Below, piece after piece: positions 1 to 5,402 of a DNA stretch of 5,402 nt (the first letter of the stretch is position 1; each line of letters starts with the position of its first letter). This DNA is from Spirochaetales bacterium (GTDB taxonomy: Bacteria; Spirochaetota; Spirochaetia; SZUA-6). The notes below the pieces were generated by a model. It saw only the letters and a list, made by a program, of their open reading frames with translations. It ran no database searches and had not been told where the DNA came from. The DNA is taken from assembly GCA_003233545.1 (NCBI GenBank), contig QILZ01000130.1, positions 1-5,402 on the forward strand. The letters run 5' to 3'. A program made the translations under genes and the position numbers.

Positions 1-274
1 CCACCCGGATCGGAACAGAGAAAAATTCATCGATATCTATTAATTCAGGACTATCCGTATAATCATCAGGATTATCGCCTTCAAGAATAACCCTGCTGCC
101 CGGCTCGGCATTACCTGCAAAAAGCACCTCTACACTATCCTTACCATCTGCGGCAAGTAGCATTCCCCTGCTCTCCACTCCTCGCAGCTTTGCGCTTTTA
201 AGATTTGCAACAATTATGATATTTTTCCCAAGGAGCTCTTCTTCGCTGTAATACGGAACAAGCCCGGATACGAC
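1..274 (-). CDS. metG: Methionyl-tRNA synthetase, C-terminal part in shifted frame (partial)
   Basis: This is the continuation of the metG gene in the +1 reading frame relative to its upstream part. Read on the minus strand from 274, it stays open to the window edge and gives VVSGLVPYYSEEELLGKNII, then VANLKSAKLRGVESRGMLLA. This is the second half of the EMAP-II/Trbp111-like OB-fold tRNA-binding domain found at the C-terminus of many bacterial MetRS; the VSGL, VANLK and G-ES-GM-LAA blocks are hallmarks. The first half of the same domain lies in the other frame (residues about 561-590). The frame continues at least 25 residues past the usual end of the OB fold, including DIDEFFSVPIRV, so a further C-terminal extension lies outside the window; I recall similar tails in spirochaete MetRS. 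It is probably not a separate gene, because it holds only half of the domain. Confidence is high for identity and low for whether the break is real. Confidence 0.85.
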
Positions 275-2042
275 CTCCGACATCCACCTTTTCTATATAA
301 AGCCTGTCGGCCTTCGGATGTTTTTCTATTTCCGTAATTCTGCCTATCCGAAGTTCGACTTTATTTCTGAATTTGTTAACCGTACTGTCTTTGCGTTCTT
401 CCTGACTTCCGGAAAAACGGTCTCTGAATGCCTCCGTCTCTTTATCCTCCAGCTTTTTAAAGAGTAATTCGGGCTTCTTTATATATTTAACCGCTGAAAG
501 TTTACCAAGTTTCTCCCAGGAATTATCCTTAGCATCCAGCATGTCAAGGATTTTATCCGATGTTTCCGGCATATAAGGTCGAATCAGAATTGCCAGATCC
601 CGTATAAGGCAGAGAAGATTCCACAGTAGATTTTTTACCTCATCCTGATTTTCTTTTACTACTTTCCACGGCTCTGCATCCTGAAATTTCTTATTGCCGA
701 GTGAGGAGAGTGCAAATATCTTTCTGAACGCATCACGAAGTTCGACTTTTTCGAGGGATTCTTCTATTCCTTTTTCCAGCCGGACTGCTTTCTTCCATAA
801 TTCAGTATCCTTTTTTCCTTCGGAAATTACCCCGTCGAAGTACCGCACTGCAAATGTAAGTGTTCTGTTGACCAGATTGGAAAGATTCCCTATGAGTTCT
901 CCGTTTACCTTTTCCTGAAAATCTTTCCATGTAAAAAGCGCATCGGATTTCTCCGGCCTGTTGTAGAAGATATAGAACCTCCATACATCTGCCGGTATTC
1001 CGGTTTCCTTTGCATCCGTACCAAACACCCCTATGCCTTTACTTTTCGAGAATTTACCGCTCTCATAGTTTAAATATTCCGTGGATGACATATGGTACAG
1101 GAGAGTCCATTTTTCACCTGTCCCTATTAATGAGGAAGGGAAAATAACAGTATGAAACGGGATATTATCCTTGCCTACAAATTGATAAAGTTTTACCTCT
1201 TCCGGATTTTTCCACCAGTTCTCCCAGTCCTCTTTAATGTGCATTGTCATCGAGATATAACCGATCGGTGCATCGAACCAAACATAAAAAACCTTTTTCT
1301 CGAACCCTTCCTTAGGAACGGGGATACCCCACTTTAAATCACGTGTAATACAGCGTTTTTTTAAGCCGTCGCGTATCCACGCATTTGTCATCTGTACGGC
1401 ATTATGAGCCCAGAATCCATCCGCAGAAGCTTTATCCATCCACTTCTTTAACTGAGGAAGAATAACGGGCAGATCGATATAGAGATGTTTCGTCTTTTTG
1501 ACGACAGGTTTATTGCCACAGACACTGCACTTCGGATTTATAAGCTCCATCGGATCGAGAAGCTTTCCGCAGTTCTCGCATTGATCCCCGCGGGCACTCT
1601 CATAACCACAGTGCGGACAGACACCCGAAACGTATCTGTCGGCAAGGAACCGTGAGCAGGTTTCGCAGTAGGTCTGCTCATCCGTCTGTTTCCGAATATA
1701 TCCGTTTATATCGAGTTTTTTAAATATATACTGAGTAATTTCCGTATGCTCCGGTCTCGATGTTCTTCCGAAATCACTGAAATCTATATTGAACCACTCA
1801 TAGATATCCGAATGGATTTTATAATAGCGGTCACATAGTTCTTTCGGTGTAATTCCTTCTTCGAGAGCTCTTGTCTCGGTAGCTGTCCCGTATTCGTCCG
1901 TACCGCATATGTACAATGTATCAAAACCGCGCATTTTACAGTAACGGGCAAAAACATCCGCGGAGAGTACCTGGATAAGATTCCCGAGATGGGGAATATT
2001 GTTTACATATGGTAATGCGGAAGTAATAAGTCTCTTTTCCAT
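198..2042 (-). CDS. metG: Methionine--tRNA ligase (MetRS), main frame, broken near 3' end
   Basis: Cytoplasmic class I aminoacyl-tRNA synthetase that activates methionine with ATP and charges initiator and elongator tRNA(Met). The Rossmann catalytic core starts at the N-terminus with the HIGH motif as HLGN (residues 18-21). Four Cys-x-x-Cys knuckles follow (126/129, 142/145, 155/158, 172/175), giving the two-zinc type of connective domain. The KMSKS loop is KFSKS (330-334), and the helical anticodon-binding domain with NLVNRTL (389-395) follows. From about 561 the tRNA-binding OB domain begins (VELRIGRITEIEKHPKADR), but after residue 590 the frame runs into unrelated residues and stops at 614. 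The true continuation is in the +1 frame from 274. The ATG at 2042 fits the family start MxKxLITSALPYVNN and has a weak AGG upstream. The gene lies 51 bases after the URO-D gene and could be cotranscribed with it. Catalytic and anticodon domains are intact, so even the truncated product could be active. Confidence 0.95.
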   Translation of the reverse strand: MEKRLITSALPYVNNIPHLGNLIQVLSADVFARYCKMRGFDTLYICGTDEYGTATETRALEEGITPKELCDRYYKIHSDIYEWFNIDFSDFGRTSRPEHTEITQYIFKKLDINGYIRKQTDEQTYCETCSRFLADRYVSGVCPHCGYESARGDQCENCGKLLDPMELINPKCSVCGNKPVVKKTKHLYIDLPVILPQLKKWMDKASADGFWAHNAVQMTNAWIRDGLKKRCITRDLKWGIPVPKEGFEKKVFYVWFDAPIGYISMTMHIKEDWENWWKNPEEVKLYQFVGKDNIPFHTVIFPSSLIGTGEKWTLLYHMSSTEYLNYESGKFSKSKGIGVFGTDAKETGIPADVWRFYIFYNRPEKSDALFTWKDFQEKVNGELIGNLSNLVNRTLTFAVRYFDGVISEGKKDTELWKKAVRLEKGIEESLEKVELRDAFRKIFALSSLGNKKFQDAEPWKVVKENQDEVKNLLWNLLCLIRDLAILIRPYMPETSDKILDMLDAKDNSWEKLGKLSAVKYIKKPELLFKKLEDKETEAFRDRFSGSQEERKDSTVNKFRNKVELRIGRITEIEKHPKADRLYIEKVDVGGRIRACSVLQRRRAPWEKYHNCCKS

Positions 2043-2051
2043 GATTTACCT

Positions 2052-2081
2052 ACTATAGTTATTAACAAGTTACAATGTCAA
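2052..2081 (-). promoter_or_regulatory. Candidate sigma-70-type promoter before metG
   Basis: On the minus strand, TTGACA (2081-2076, a perfect -35) is followed after 18 bases by TATAGT (2057-2052, 5 of 6 match to the -10 consensus). It lies in the 51-base gap between the URO-D gene and metG. The predicted transcription start, about 2045, is only about 3 bases from the metG ATG. A transcript from here would be almost leaderless and would lack the weak AGG at 2051-2049. Either metG is read as a near-leaderless message, or most translation comes from read-through of the upstream gene, or the match is chance. Confidence 0.45.
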
Positions 2082-2093
2082 GCAAACATTATG

Positions 2094-2321
2094 TTACTGC
2101 TCTGCAGCGGCTTCGTACATTGCAGCAACATTCTCCGGCGGAACATCGGCCTGTATATTATGGATCGGAGCAAATACAAATCCCCCTCCCTCACCGAATA
2201 CCTTAAACCTGTTCCGAACATCCTTCTTTATCTCTTCTTCCGACCCCAGGGGAAGAATTCTCTGCACATCACAGCCGCCGCCCCAGAACGCAATACGGCT
2301 GCCATAGGTTTTTTTAAGATA
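2094..2321 (-). CDS. URO-D family protein, C-terminal part in shifted frame
   Basis: This is the 3' part of the URO-D superfamily gene, displaced to the +1 frame. From 2321 it reads YLKKTYGSRIAFWGGGCDVQ, then RILPLGSEEEIKKDVRNRF, and near the end GGGFVFAPIHNIQADVPPEN, stopping with TAA at 2096-2094. The FWGGGxDxQ and HNIQADVPPEN blocks are the standard C-terminal strands and helices of this family and follow directly on the upstream fragment. An in-frame GTG at 2342 exists, but the codons between it and 2321 overlap the other frame and read as nonsense (WMCLIR), so an independent start there is unlikely. The Cys of GGGCD (codon 2273-2271) may be a metal ligand together with the HSC motif upstream. 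With the upstream part the product would be about 400 residues or slightly less, normal for the family apart from the missing stretch. Confidence 0.8.
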   Translation of the reverse strand, partial: YLKKTYGSRIAFWGGGCDVQRILPLGSEEEIKKDVRNRFKVFGEGGGFVFAPIHNIQADVPPENVAAMYEAAAEQ

Positions 2322-3261
2322 CCGGATTAAGCACATCCACACCTATTTCTATAAAATCATCTATCAGCCGTTCTATGGATCCGCAAGAATGCATAAGAAC
2401 AAATGCATCCGTCAGTTTGTGCGCTTCCCCGTAGATCGATGCAAGACGCGGCTTAAACATCTCCCGAAACAGATCCGGCGAAATCTGAAGTCCGTCCTGA
2501 AAACCGAAATCATCTCCGAAACCGATAATATCGATATAATCTCCGGCCGCATCGAGGTAGAGCCTTAAATCCCGGATAGCCGCATCGGTGAGTTTGCCGA
2601 GCAGCTTATGAGCAAAATCCTTATCCGATGCAAGCCTGATCATAAACTCTCCCCATTCGCATAAAAATTGTGATGTTTCAAAAATACTCCCGTTAAACCA
2701 GCCGAAAACTGCAAAATCGGTTTCTTCGTGCAGGTGTTTTGCTCTTTTATACAGATATTCAAGTTCCGCATCACTGATACGCGGAATTTCGAAGTTTTCA
2801 AGATCGGAAATTGTTGCATTCTTTAACGGATGATATGCAGGAACAAAAGAACCGCTTCCGGGACTGAGTAAATCGGTGCACACTCCATCCCTGTAGATTT
2901 CCCATGCTCCGTCTTCCCTTATATTCGGGCTGAACCCCTTCGGAAACCAGGCGGGGGACCCATCCGGAAGAGAATGAAGAAACCATTCCCCGGACAGAGG
3001 CACACCTGCCGCCGCTTCGTACCTGTCTAAGGGGAGAACATCAATTTTCCATCGTTCTATTATCTCTTCTTCCACTTCGGAAAGCATCAGTATAATATTG
3101 GTCACATGCGATTTAGTATCCTTATAACCTGAATATTTTTTAAGTTTCTGATAAGCCATCGAATTAATTCCAGTTACAATCGAGCCCCCAAGGTCTATAG
3201 GAACCCTGTCCGGTTGTTTATGGTTTAATGCGGTTATTACCCTTTCCCTGTGTGTCATCAT
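2314..3261 (-). CDS. Uroporphyrinogen decarboxylase (URO-D) superfamily protein, N-terminal part, frame broken
   Basis: This 315-residue frame has the TIM-barrel URO-D superfamily pattern. It opens with THRERVITALNHKQPDRVPID and carries LMHSCGSI at about 289-296. It lacks the MRQAGRY arginine motif of true HemE, so it is probably not a heme-pathway decarboxylase. The His291-x-Cys293-Gly pattern resembles the zinc site (H-x-C...C) of corrinoid methyltransferases such as MtaA/MtbA; a methyltransferase-like role is inference only. The frame ends at LNPVS-stop (TAA 2316-2314). Relatives continue as LNPVQ...GMDP...LKK, and the LKK part is in the +1 frame, so about 9-10 residues seem to be deleted. 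The start could be the ATG at 3261 or the adjacent one at 3258, which matches the common MTxRERV beginning. A purine-rich GAGGAAAGGA (3282-3273) ends 11 bases before the first ATG, a long spacing that favours 3261 slightly. It is divergent from hflK and upstream of metG. Confidence 0.85.
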   Translation of the reverse strand: MMTHRERVITALNHKQPDRVPIDLGGSIVTGINSMAYQKLKKYSGYKDTKSHVTNIILMLSEVEEEIIERWKIDVLPLDRYEAAAGVPLSGEWFLHSLPDGSPAWFPKGFSPNIREDGAWEIYRDGVCTDLLSPGSGSFVPAYHPLKNATISDLENFEIPRISDAELEYLYKRAKHLHEETDFAVFGWFNGSIFETSQFLCEWGEFMIRLASDKDFAHKLLGKLTDAAIRDLRLYLDAAGDYIDIIGFGDDFGFQDGLQISPDLFREMFKPRLASIYGEAHKLTDAFVLMHSCGSIERLIDDFIEIGVDVLNPVS

Positions 3262-3295
3262 CTAAGTAATTATCCTTTCCTCGTGGAATAAAATG

Positions 3296-3349
3296 TTTAC
3301 AGAAAAGCATTATAGTTATATGGAGTCAGCTTGACTATGCTACTGTAAA
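3296..3349. repeat. Imperfect inverted repeat in divergent promoter region
   Basis: The left arm TTTACAG-AAAA-GCAT-TAT-AGT (3296-3316) faces the right arm ACT-ATGC-TA-CTGTAAA (3334-3349). The outer 7 bases match perfectly and the inner GCAT and AGT blocks match with small gaps. A smaller palindrome, AGTCA-GCT-TGACT (3324-3336), sits inside and covers the -35 candidates of both genes. By the predicted start sites, most of the repeat would lie upstream of both transcripts, so it fits a protein-binding operator better than an RNA attenuator. In a sequence this AT-rich, chance is a real alternative. Confidence 0.35.
3309..3337 (-). promoter_or_regulatory. Candidate promoter for the URO-D family gene
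   Basis: On the minus strand, TAGTCA (3337-3332, 4 of 6 match to TTGACA) and a perfect TATAAT (3314-3309) are separated by 17 bases. The predicted start is about 3302, giving a leader of about 40 bases that contains the GAGGAAAGGA ribosome-binding stretch. The -35 box overlaps, on the opposite strand, the -35 candidate for hflK. Confidence 0.55.
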
Positions 3350-3359
3350 GAATTAACTT
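3331..3359 (+). promoter_or_regulatory. Candidate promoter for hflKC
   Basis: TTGACT (3331-3336, 5 of 6 match) is followed after 17 bases by TAACTT (3354-3359, only 3 of 6 match to the -10 consensus). The predicted start near 3366 gives a leader of about 26 bases holding a strong Shine-Dalgarno. The -10 is weak, so the assignment is tentative; no better -10 at suitable spacing was found. Confidence 0.35.
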
Positions 3360-3381
3360 AAGATAAACGTATTTTTGTTAT

Positions 3382-3388
3382 AGGAGGT
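3382..3388 (+). promoter_or_regulatory. Strong ribosome-binding site of hflK
   Basis: AGGAGGT is a full-length Shine-Dalgarno match, three bases before the ATG at 3392. It fixes the start of hflK and suggests efficient translation of the hflKC message. The spacing is slightly short. Confidence 0.85.
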
Positions 3389-3391
3389 ATC

Positions 3392-4378
3392 ATGTCAGAA
3401 CGTGATGTAACTCCTGGGAATTTTCCCGTAAAGTTAAGTCCGAAAATGTTGTGGCTTATCATTATCGTAGTTCTTGCACTTGTGGTTGCTTTTTCAAGTA
3501 TTTACACCGTAGATCAGAAAGCAGAGGCAGTTATTTTACGATTCGGGAAATTTAACAGGATAGCCGGACCGGGGCTTCACTACAAGCTGCCATTCGGCAT
3601 AGAAAAGAACTTTAATGTTCCGGTACAGCGTGTTTTAAAAGAAGAATTCGGGTTCAGAACAGTAAGACCTGGAATTACAACGATCTATTCCAGTCAGGAT
3701 TACCCTCAGGAATCTGTTATGCTTACAGGCGACCTTAACATAGTGGATGTCGAGTGGATTATCCAGTATAGAATTTCCAATCCCAAGGACTGGCTTTTTA
3801 ATGTGGTAAATCAAAGAAAAACGATACGGGATATATCCCAATCCGTAATAAACCAGCTTGTAGGTGACAGGACGGTATTGGATGTCATCGGAGGCCAGAG
3901 AGCTACAATAGAAAGTCTGGGACAGCAGATGATGAATGATGTTTTTAACAAATATCAACTCGGAATAAGAGTAACAACGGTTAAACTGCAGAACGTTGTT
4001 CCTCCCAAGGGAGATGTTCAAAATGCATTCGAAGACGTGAACAAGGCTATTCAGGACAGAAGCCGGCTTATTAACGAAGGAAAAGAGGCTTACAACCAGG
4101 CAATACCGAAAGCCCAGGGAGAAGCACAGAGAGTAATTCAGCAGGCGGAAGGATATGCGACACAGCGTGTCAACAGATCACAGGGTGATGTACACAGATT
4201 CCTGTCCGTTCTTAAGGAATATGAAAAATATCCGAGTGTTACAAGGACAAGGCTCTACTATGAAATGTACGAAAACGTATTTAAAAATGCCAAGTCGGTT
4301 GATTTGATCGATAAAAACTTAAAGAACTTTATCCCCTTTAAATCGGTAGGTTCGGGGTTACAGGGGGTGCGGAAATGA
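3392..4378 (+). CDS. hflK: HflK, FtsH protease modulator subunit (SPFH/band-7 protein)
   Basis: HflK is a membrane-anchored SPFH (stomatin/prohibitin/flotillin/HflKC) protein that assembles with HflC into a cage around FtsH and limits access of membrane-protein substrates. The 328 residues show a short N-terminal tail (1-19), one membrane helix (about 20-40, LWLIIIVVLALVV), then the SPFH domain starting at YTVDQKAEAVILRFGKF (38-54) and including GLHYKLPF (61-68). NVVPPKGDVQNAFEDVNKAI (201-220) leads into a charged Ala/Gln-rich helical segment (about 212-280), and a C-terminal YYEMYENVF block (289-297) matches the family. The glycine/proline-rich cytoplasmic N-terminal region of E. coli HflK is absent, leaving only about 19 residues. 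It is first gene of a two-gene unit; its TGA overlaps the hflC ATG (ATGA), implying coupled translation and a balanced subunit ratio. The start is supported by a perfect Shine-Dalgarno. No defects are visible. Confidence 0.93.
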   Translation: MSERDVTPGNFPVKLSPKMLWLIIIVVLALVVAFSSIYTVDQKAEAVILRFGKFNRIAGPGLHYKLPFGIEKNFNVPVQRVLKEEFGFRTVRPGITTIYSSQDYPQESVMLTGDLNIVDVEWIIQYRISNPKDWLFNVVNQRKTIRDISQSVINQLVGDRTVLDVIGGQRATIESLGQQMMNDVFNKYQLGIRVTTVKLQNVVPPKGDVQNAFEDVNKAIQDRSRLINEGKEAYNQAIPKAQGEAQRVIQQAEGYATQRVNRSQGDVHRFLSVLKEYEKYPSVTRTRLYYEMYENVFKNAKSVDLIDKNLKNFIPFKSVGSGLQGVRK

Positions 4379-5361
4379 AAAGACTAGTAACAGTTCTTGT
4401 AGTAGTTGCAGTTGTAATAATAATTTTTCTCCTTCTTGGGCCATTCTTTGTAATCCAGGAAGGCGAACAGGCCGTTGTAGTCGAATTCGGGAAAATTGTT
4501 AAAGTGGATACAATGGCAGGGCTTAAAACTAAAATCCCTTTTATAGACACCGTAATAAAGTATCCCAAAAAAATACTTTCCTGGGACGGAGAAGCGCAGC
4601 GGCTGCCTACGGCGGAAAACCAGTTTATATGGGTGGATACAACAGCAAGGTGGCGGATAAATGATCCGAAAAAATTCTACGAATCGGTGGGAACAATTAC
4701 ACAGGCCCAATCCAGGCTCGACGATGTTATCGATTCGGAGGTACGAAAGGTAATATCAAAGAACCCGCTGCGTGAAGCGGTACGGAATTCCAATGTTATA
4801 AACGAGATTAAGAGAAGAAACGTATTTAAATCCACCTCAAAGAAGGGAGAGGGTATAGAAGACGTTTCCATCGCGACATTTACAAATATTGTTTACGATA
4901 AAATTAAAACGGGAAGGAGTAAACTTTCTTCCGAGATGCTGAGCGGAACACGTAAAATAACCCCTCAGTACGGAATTAATTTAATAGACATAAAGATAAG
5001 GCAGATAAAGTACTCGGAAGATCTGACGCAGAGTGTATATAACAGAATGATTAAAGAACGTAATCAGATAGCGCAGGCGTTCAGATCCGACGGTGAAGGA
5101 AGAAAAGCCCAGTGGATAGGAAAGATGGAGAGAGAACTCGACACCATAAGCTCCGGGGCATACAAGACGGCACAAAAGATAAAGGGTGAAGCGGATGCAA
5201 AAGCCGCTGCAATTTATGCGGATGCCTACAAACAAGATCCGAATTTCTACAAGTTCTGGAAGGCAACCGAATCGTATACAAAGATACTTCCTAAGTTTAG
5301 AAAGATCCTAACTACAGCACCGGAGTATTTTAACTACTTATACAGCCCGACAGGCAAATAA
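4375..5361 (+). CDS. hflC: HflC, FtsH protease modulator subunit (SPFH/band-7 protein)
   Basis: HflC is the partner of HflK in the FtsH-associated membrane complex. The 328 residues begin with a signal-anchor helix (about 4-26, with VVVAVVIIIFLLLG). The SPFH domain follows, with VIQEGEQAVVVEFGKI (26-41), ENQFIWVDTTARWRI (81-95) and the SRLDDVIDSEVRKVI block (113-127). IRQIKYSEDLTQSVYNRMIK (208-227) leads into a charged helical stretch (about 222-285) containing GEADAKAAAIYADAYKQDP (271-289), the best-known HflC signature, and FYKFWKATESY. The region 150-195 (STSKKGEGIED and onward) is a variable insertion in the family. The ATG lies inside the hflK stop (ATGA) and is preceded by AGGGGGTG (4362-4369), five bases upstream, so both coupling and its own binding site can drive translation. 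Wording of the protein looks spirochaetal. The gene is complete, with TAA at 5359-5361. Confidence 0.94.
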   Translation: MKRLVTVLVVVAVVIIIFLLLGPFFVIQEGEQAVVVEFGKIVKVDTMAGLKTKIPFIDTVIKYPKKILSWDGEAQRLPTAENQFIWVDTTARWRINDPKKFYESVGTITQAQSRLDDVIDSEVRKVISKNPLREAVRNSNVINEIKRRNVFKSTSKKGEGIEDVSIATFTNIVYDKIKTGRSKLSSEMLSGTRKITPQYGINLIDIKIRQIKYSEDLTQSVYNRMIKERNQIAQAFRSDGEGRKAQWIGKMERELDTISSGAYKTAQKIKGEADAKAAAIYADAYKQDPNFYKFWKATESYTKILPKFRKILTTAPEYFNYLYSPTGK

Positions 5362-5387
5362 ACGATCCTGATATAAACAGCAAACTT

Positions 5388-5402
5388 AAAACCCCGGTTT
5401 TC
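5388..5402 (+). terminator. Possible left arm of a terminator after hflC (cut by window edge)
   Basis: AAAACCCCGGTTTTC begins 26 bases after the hflC stop and ends at the window edge. It contains a small AAAAC/GTTTT inverted repeat. More likely, AAAACCCCGG is the A-tract and 5' arm of a bidirectional intrinsic terminator, with TTTTC as part of the loop and a CCGGGGTTTT-like arm just outside. The second arm is not visible, so this is an inference from position and composition. Confidence 0.3.

Noticed and set aside
264..278. Programmed frameshift in metG.
   Set aside because: No stop, rare-codon cluster or slippery heptamer lies at the junction, and the turn residues between LGG and VSG are absent as well.
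1..283. An ATG at 283 in the shifted frame, with AAGGTGG directly upstream, could start a separate Trbp111-like tRNA-binding protein.
   Set aside because: The Shine-Dalgarno-like bases touch the ATG with no spacing, and the product would hold only the second half of the OB fold, the first half being in the metG frame. A broken metG explains it better.
694..918. Plus-strand open frame inside metG.
   Set aside because: Antisense shadow of the conserved anticodon-binding domain; its serine- and phenylalanine-rich translation is typical of a reversed reading.
2309..2325. Programmed +1 frameshift at TCT-TAA, or slippage on the following seven-A run, in the URO-D gene.
   Set aside because: A frameshift would join the frames but could not supply the conserved Q...GMDP stretch that is missing, and the context (TAA followed by A) is not a weak stop like the RF2 site.
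2091..2330. Open frame on the plus strand opposite the URO-D 3' end.
   Set aside because: It is the complement of a region with clear URO-D family coding on the minus strand, and its translation has no recognisable features.
3635..4021. A 128-residue open frame on the minus strand inside hflK.
   Set aside because: It is antisense to well-conserved SPFH-domain coding and shows no ribosome-binding site or family resemblance.

Overview
The window reads as a piece of a spirochaete chromosome, most likely Treponema/Spirochaeta-like (inference from protein resemblance recalled from memory; no search was run). The methionyl-tRNA synthetase and the HflK/HflC pair have wording typical of that lineage, for example an HLGN form of the HIGH motif, a four-knuckle zinc region, and the FIWVDTTARWRI stretch of HflC. 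Base composition is moderate to slightly AT-rich. All genes are ordinary chromosomal genes. I see no mobile element, CRISPR array, tRNA or rRNA.

Layout. The left 3.26 kb is on the minus strand. A URO-D superfamily gene (3261 to 2094) is followed 51 bases later by metG (2042 running off the left edge). A 130-bp divergent intergenic region (3262-3391) carries candidate back-to-back promoters and an imperfect inverted repeat. The right 2 kb is on the plus strand: hflK (3392-4378) and hflC (4375-5361), translationally coupled by an ATGA overlap, then the possible left arm of a terminator at the right edge.

The main oddity is that both minus-strand genes are broken near their 3' ends in the same way. 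In metG the frame changes at about 274 and in the URO-D gene at about 2321. In each case the family continues in the +1 frame, and a short conserved stretch appears to be missing (about 4-5 residues in metG, about 9-10 in the URO-D gene). This implies out-of-frame deletions of 3n+2 bases. Since metG is normally essential, an assembly or consensus error is the leading explanation. Real mutation, possibly with a second metG elsewhere, is the alternative.

Functionally, HflK and HflC form the membrane complex that surrounds and modulates the FtsH protease. MetRS charges tRNA(Met). The URO-D family protein is not the heme enzyme HemE and may be a zinc-dependent methyltransferase-like paralogue of unknown substrate. 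No common pathway links the two halves of the window, and I found no convincing new biological system here.
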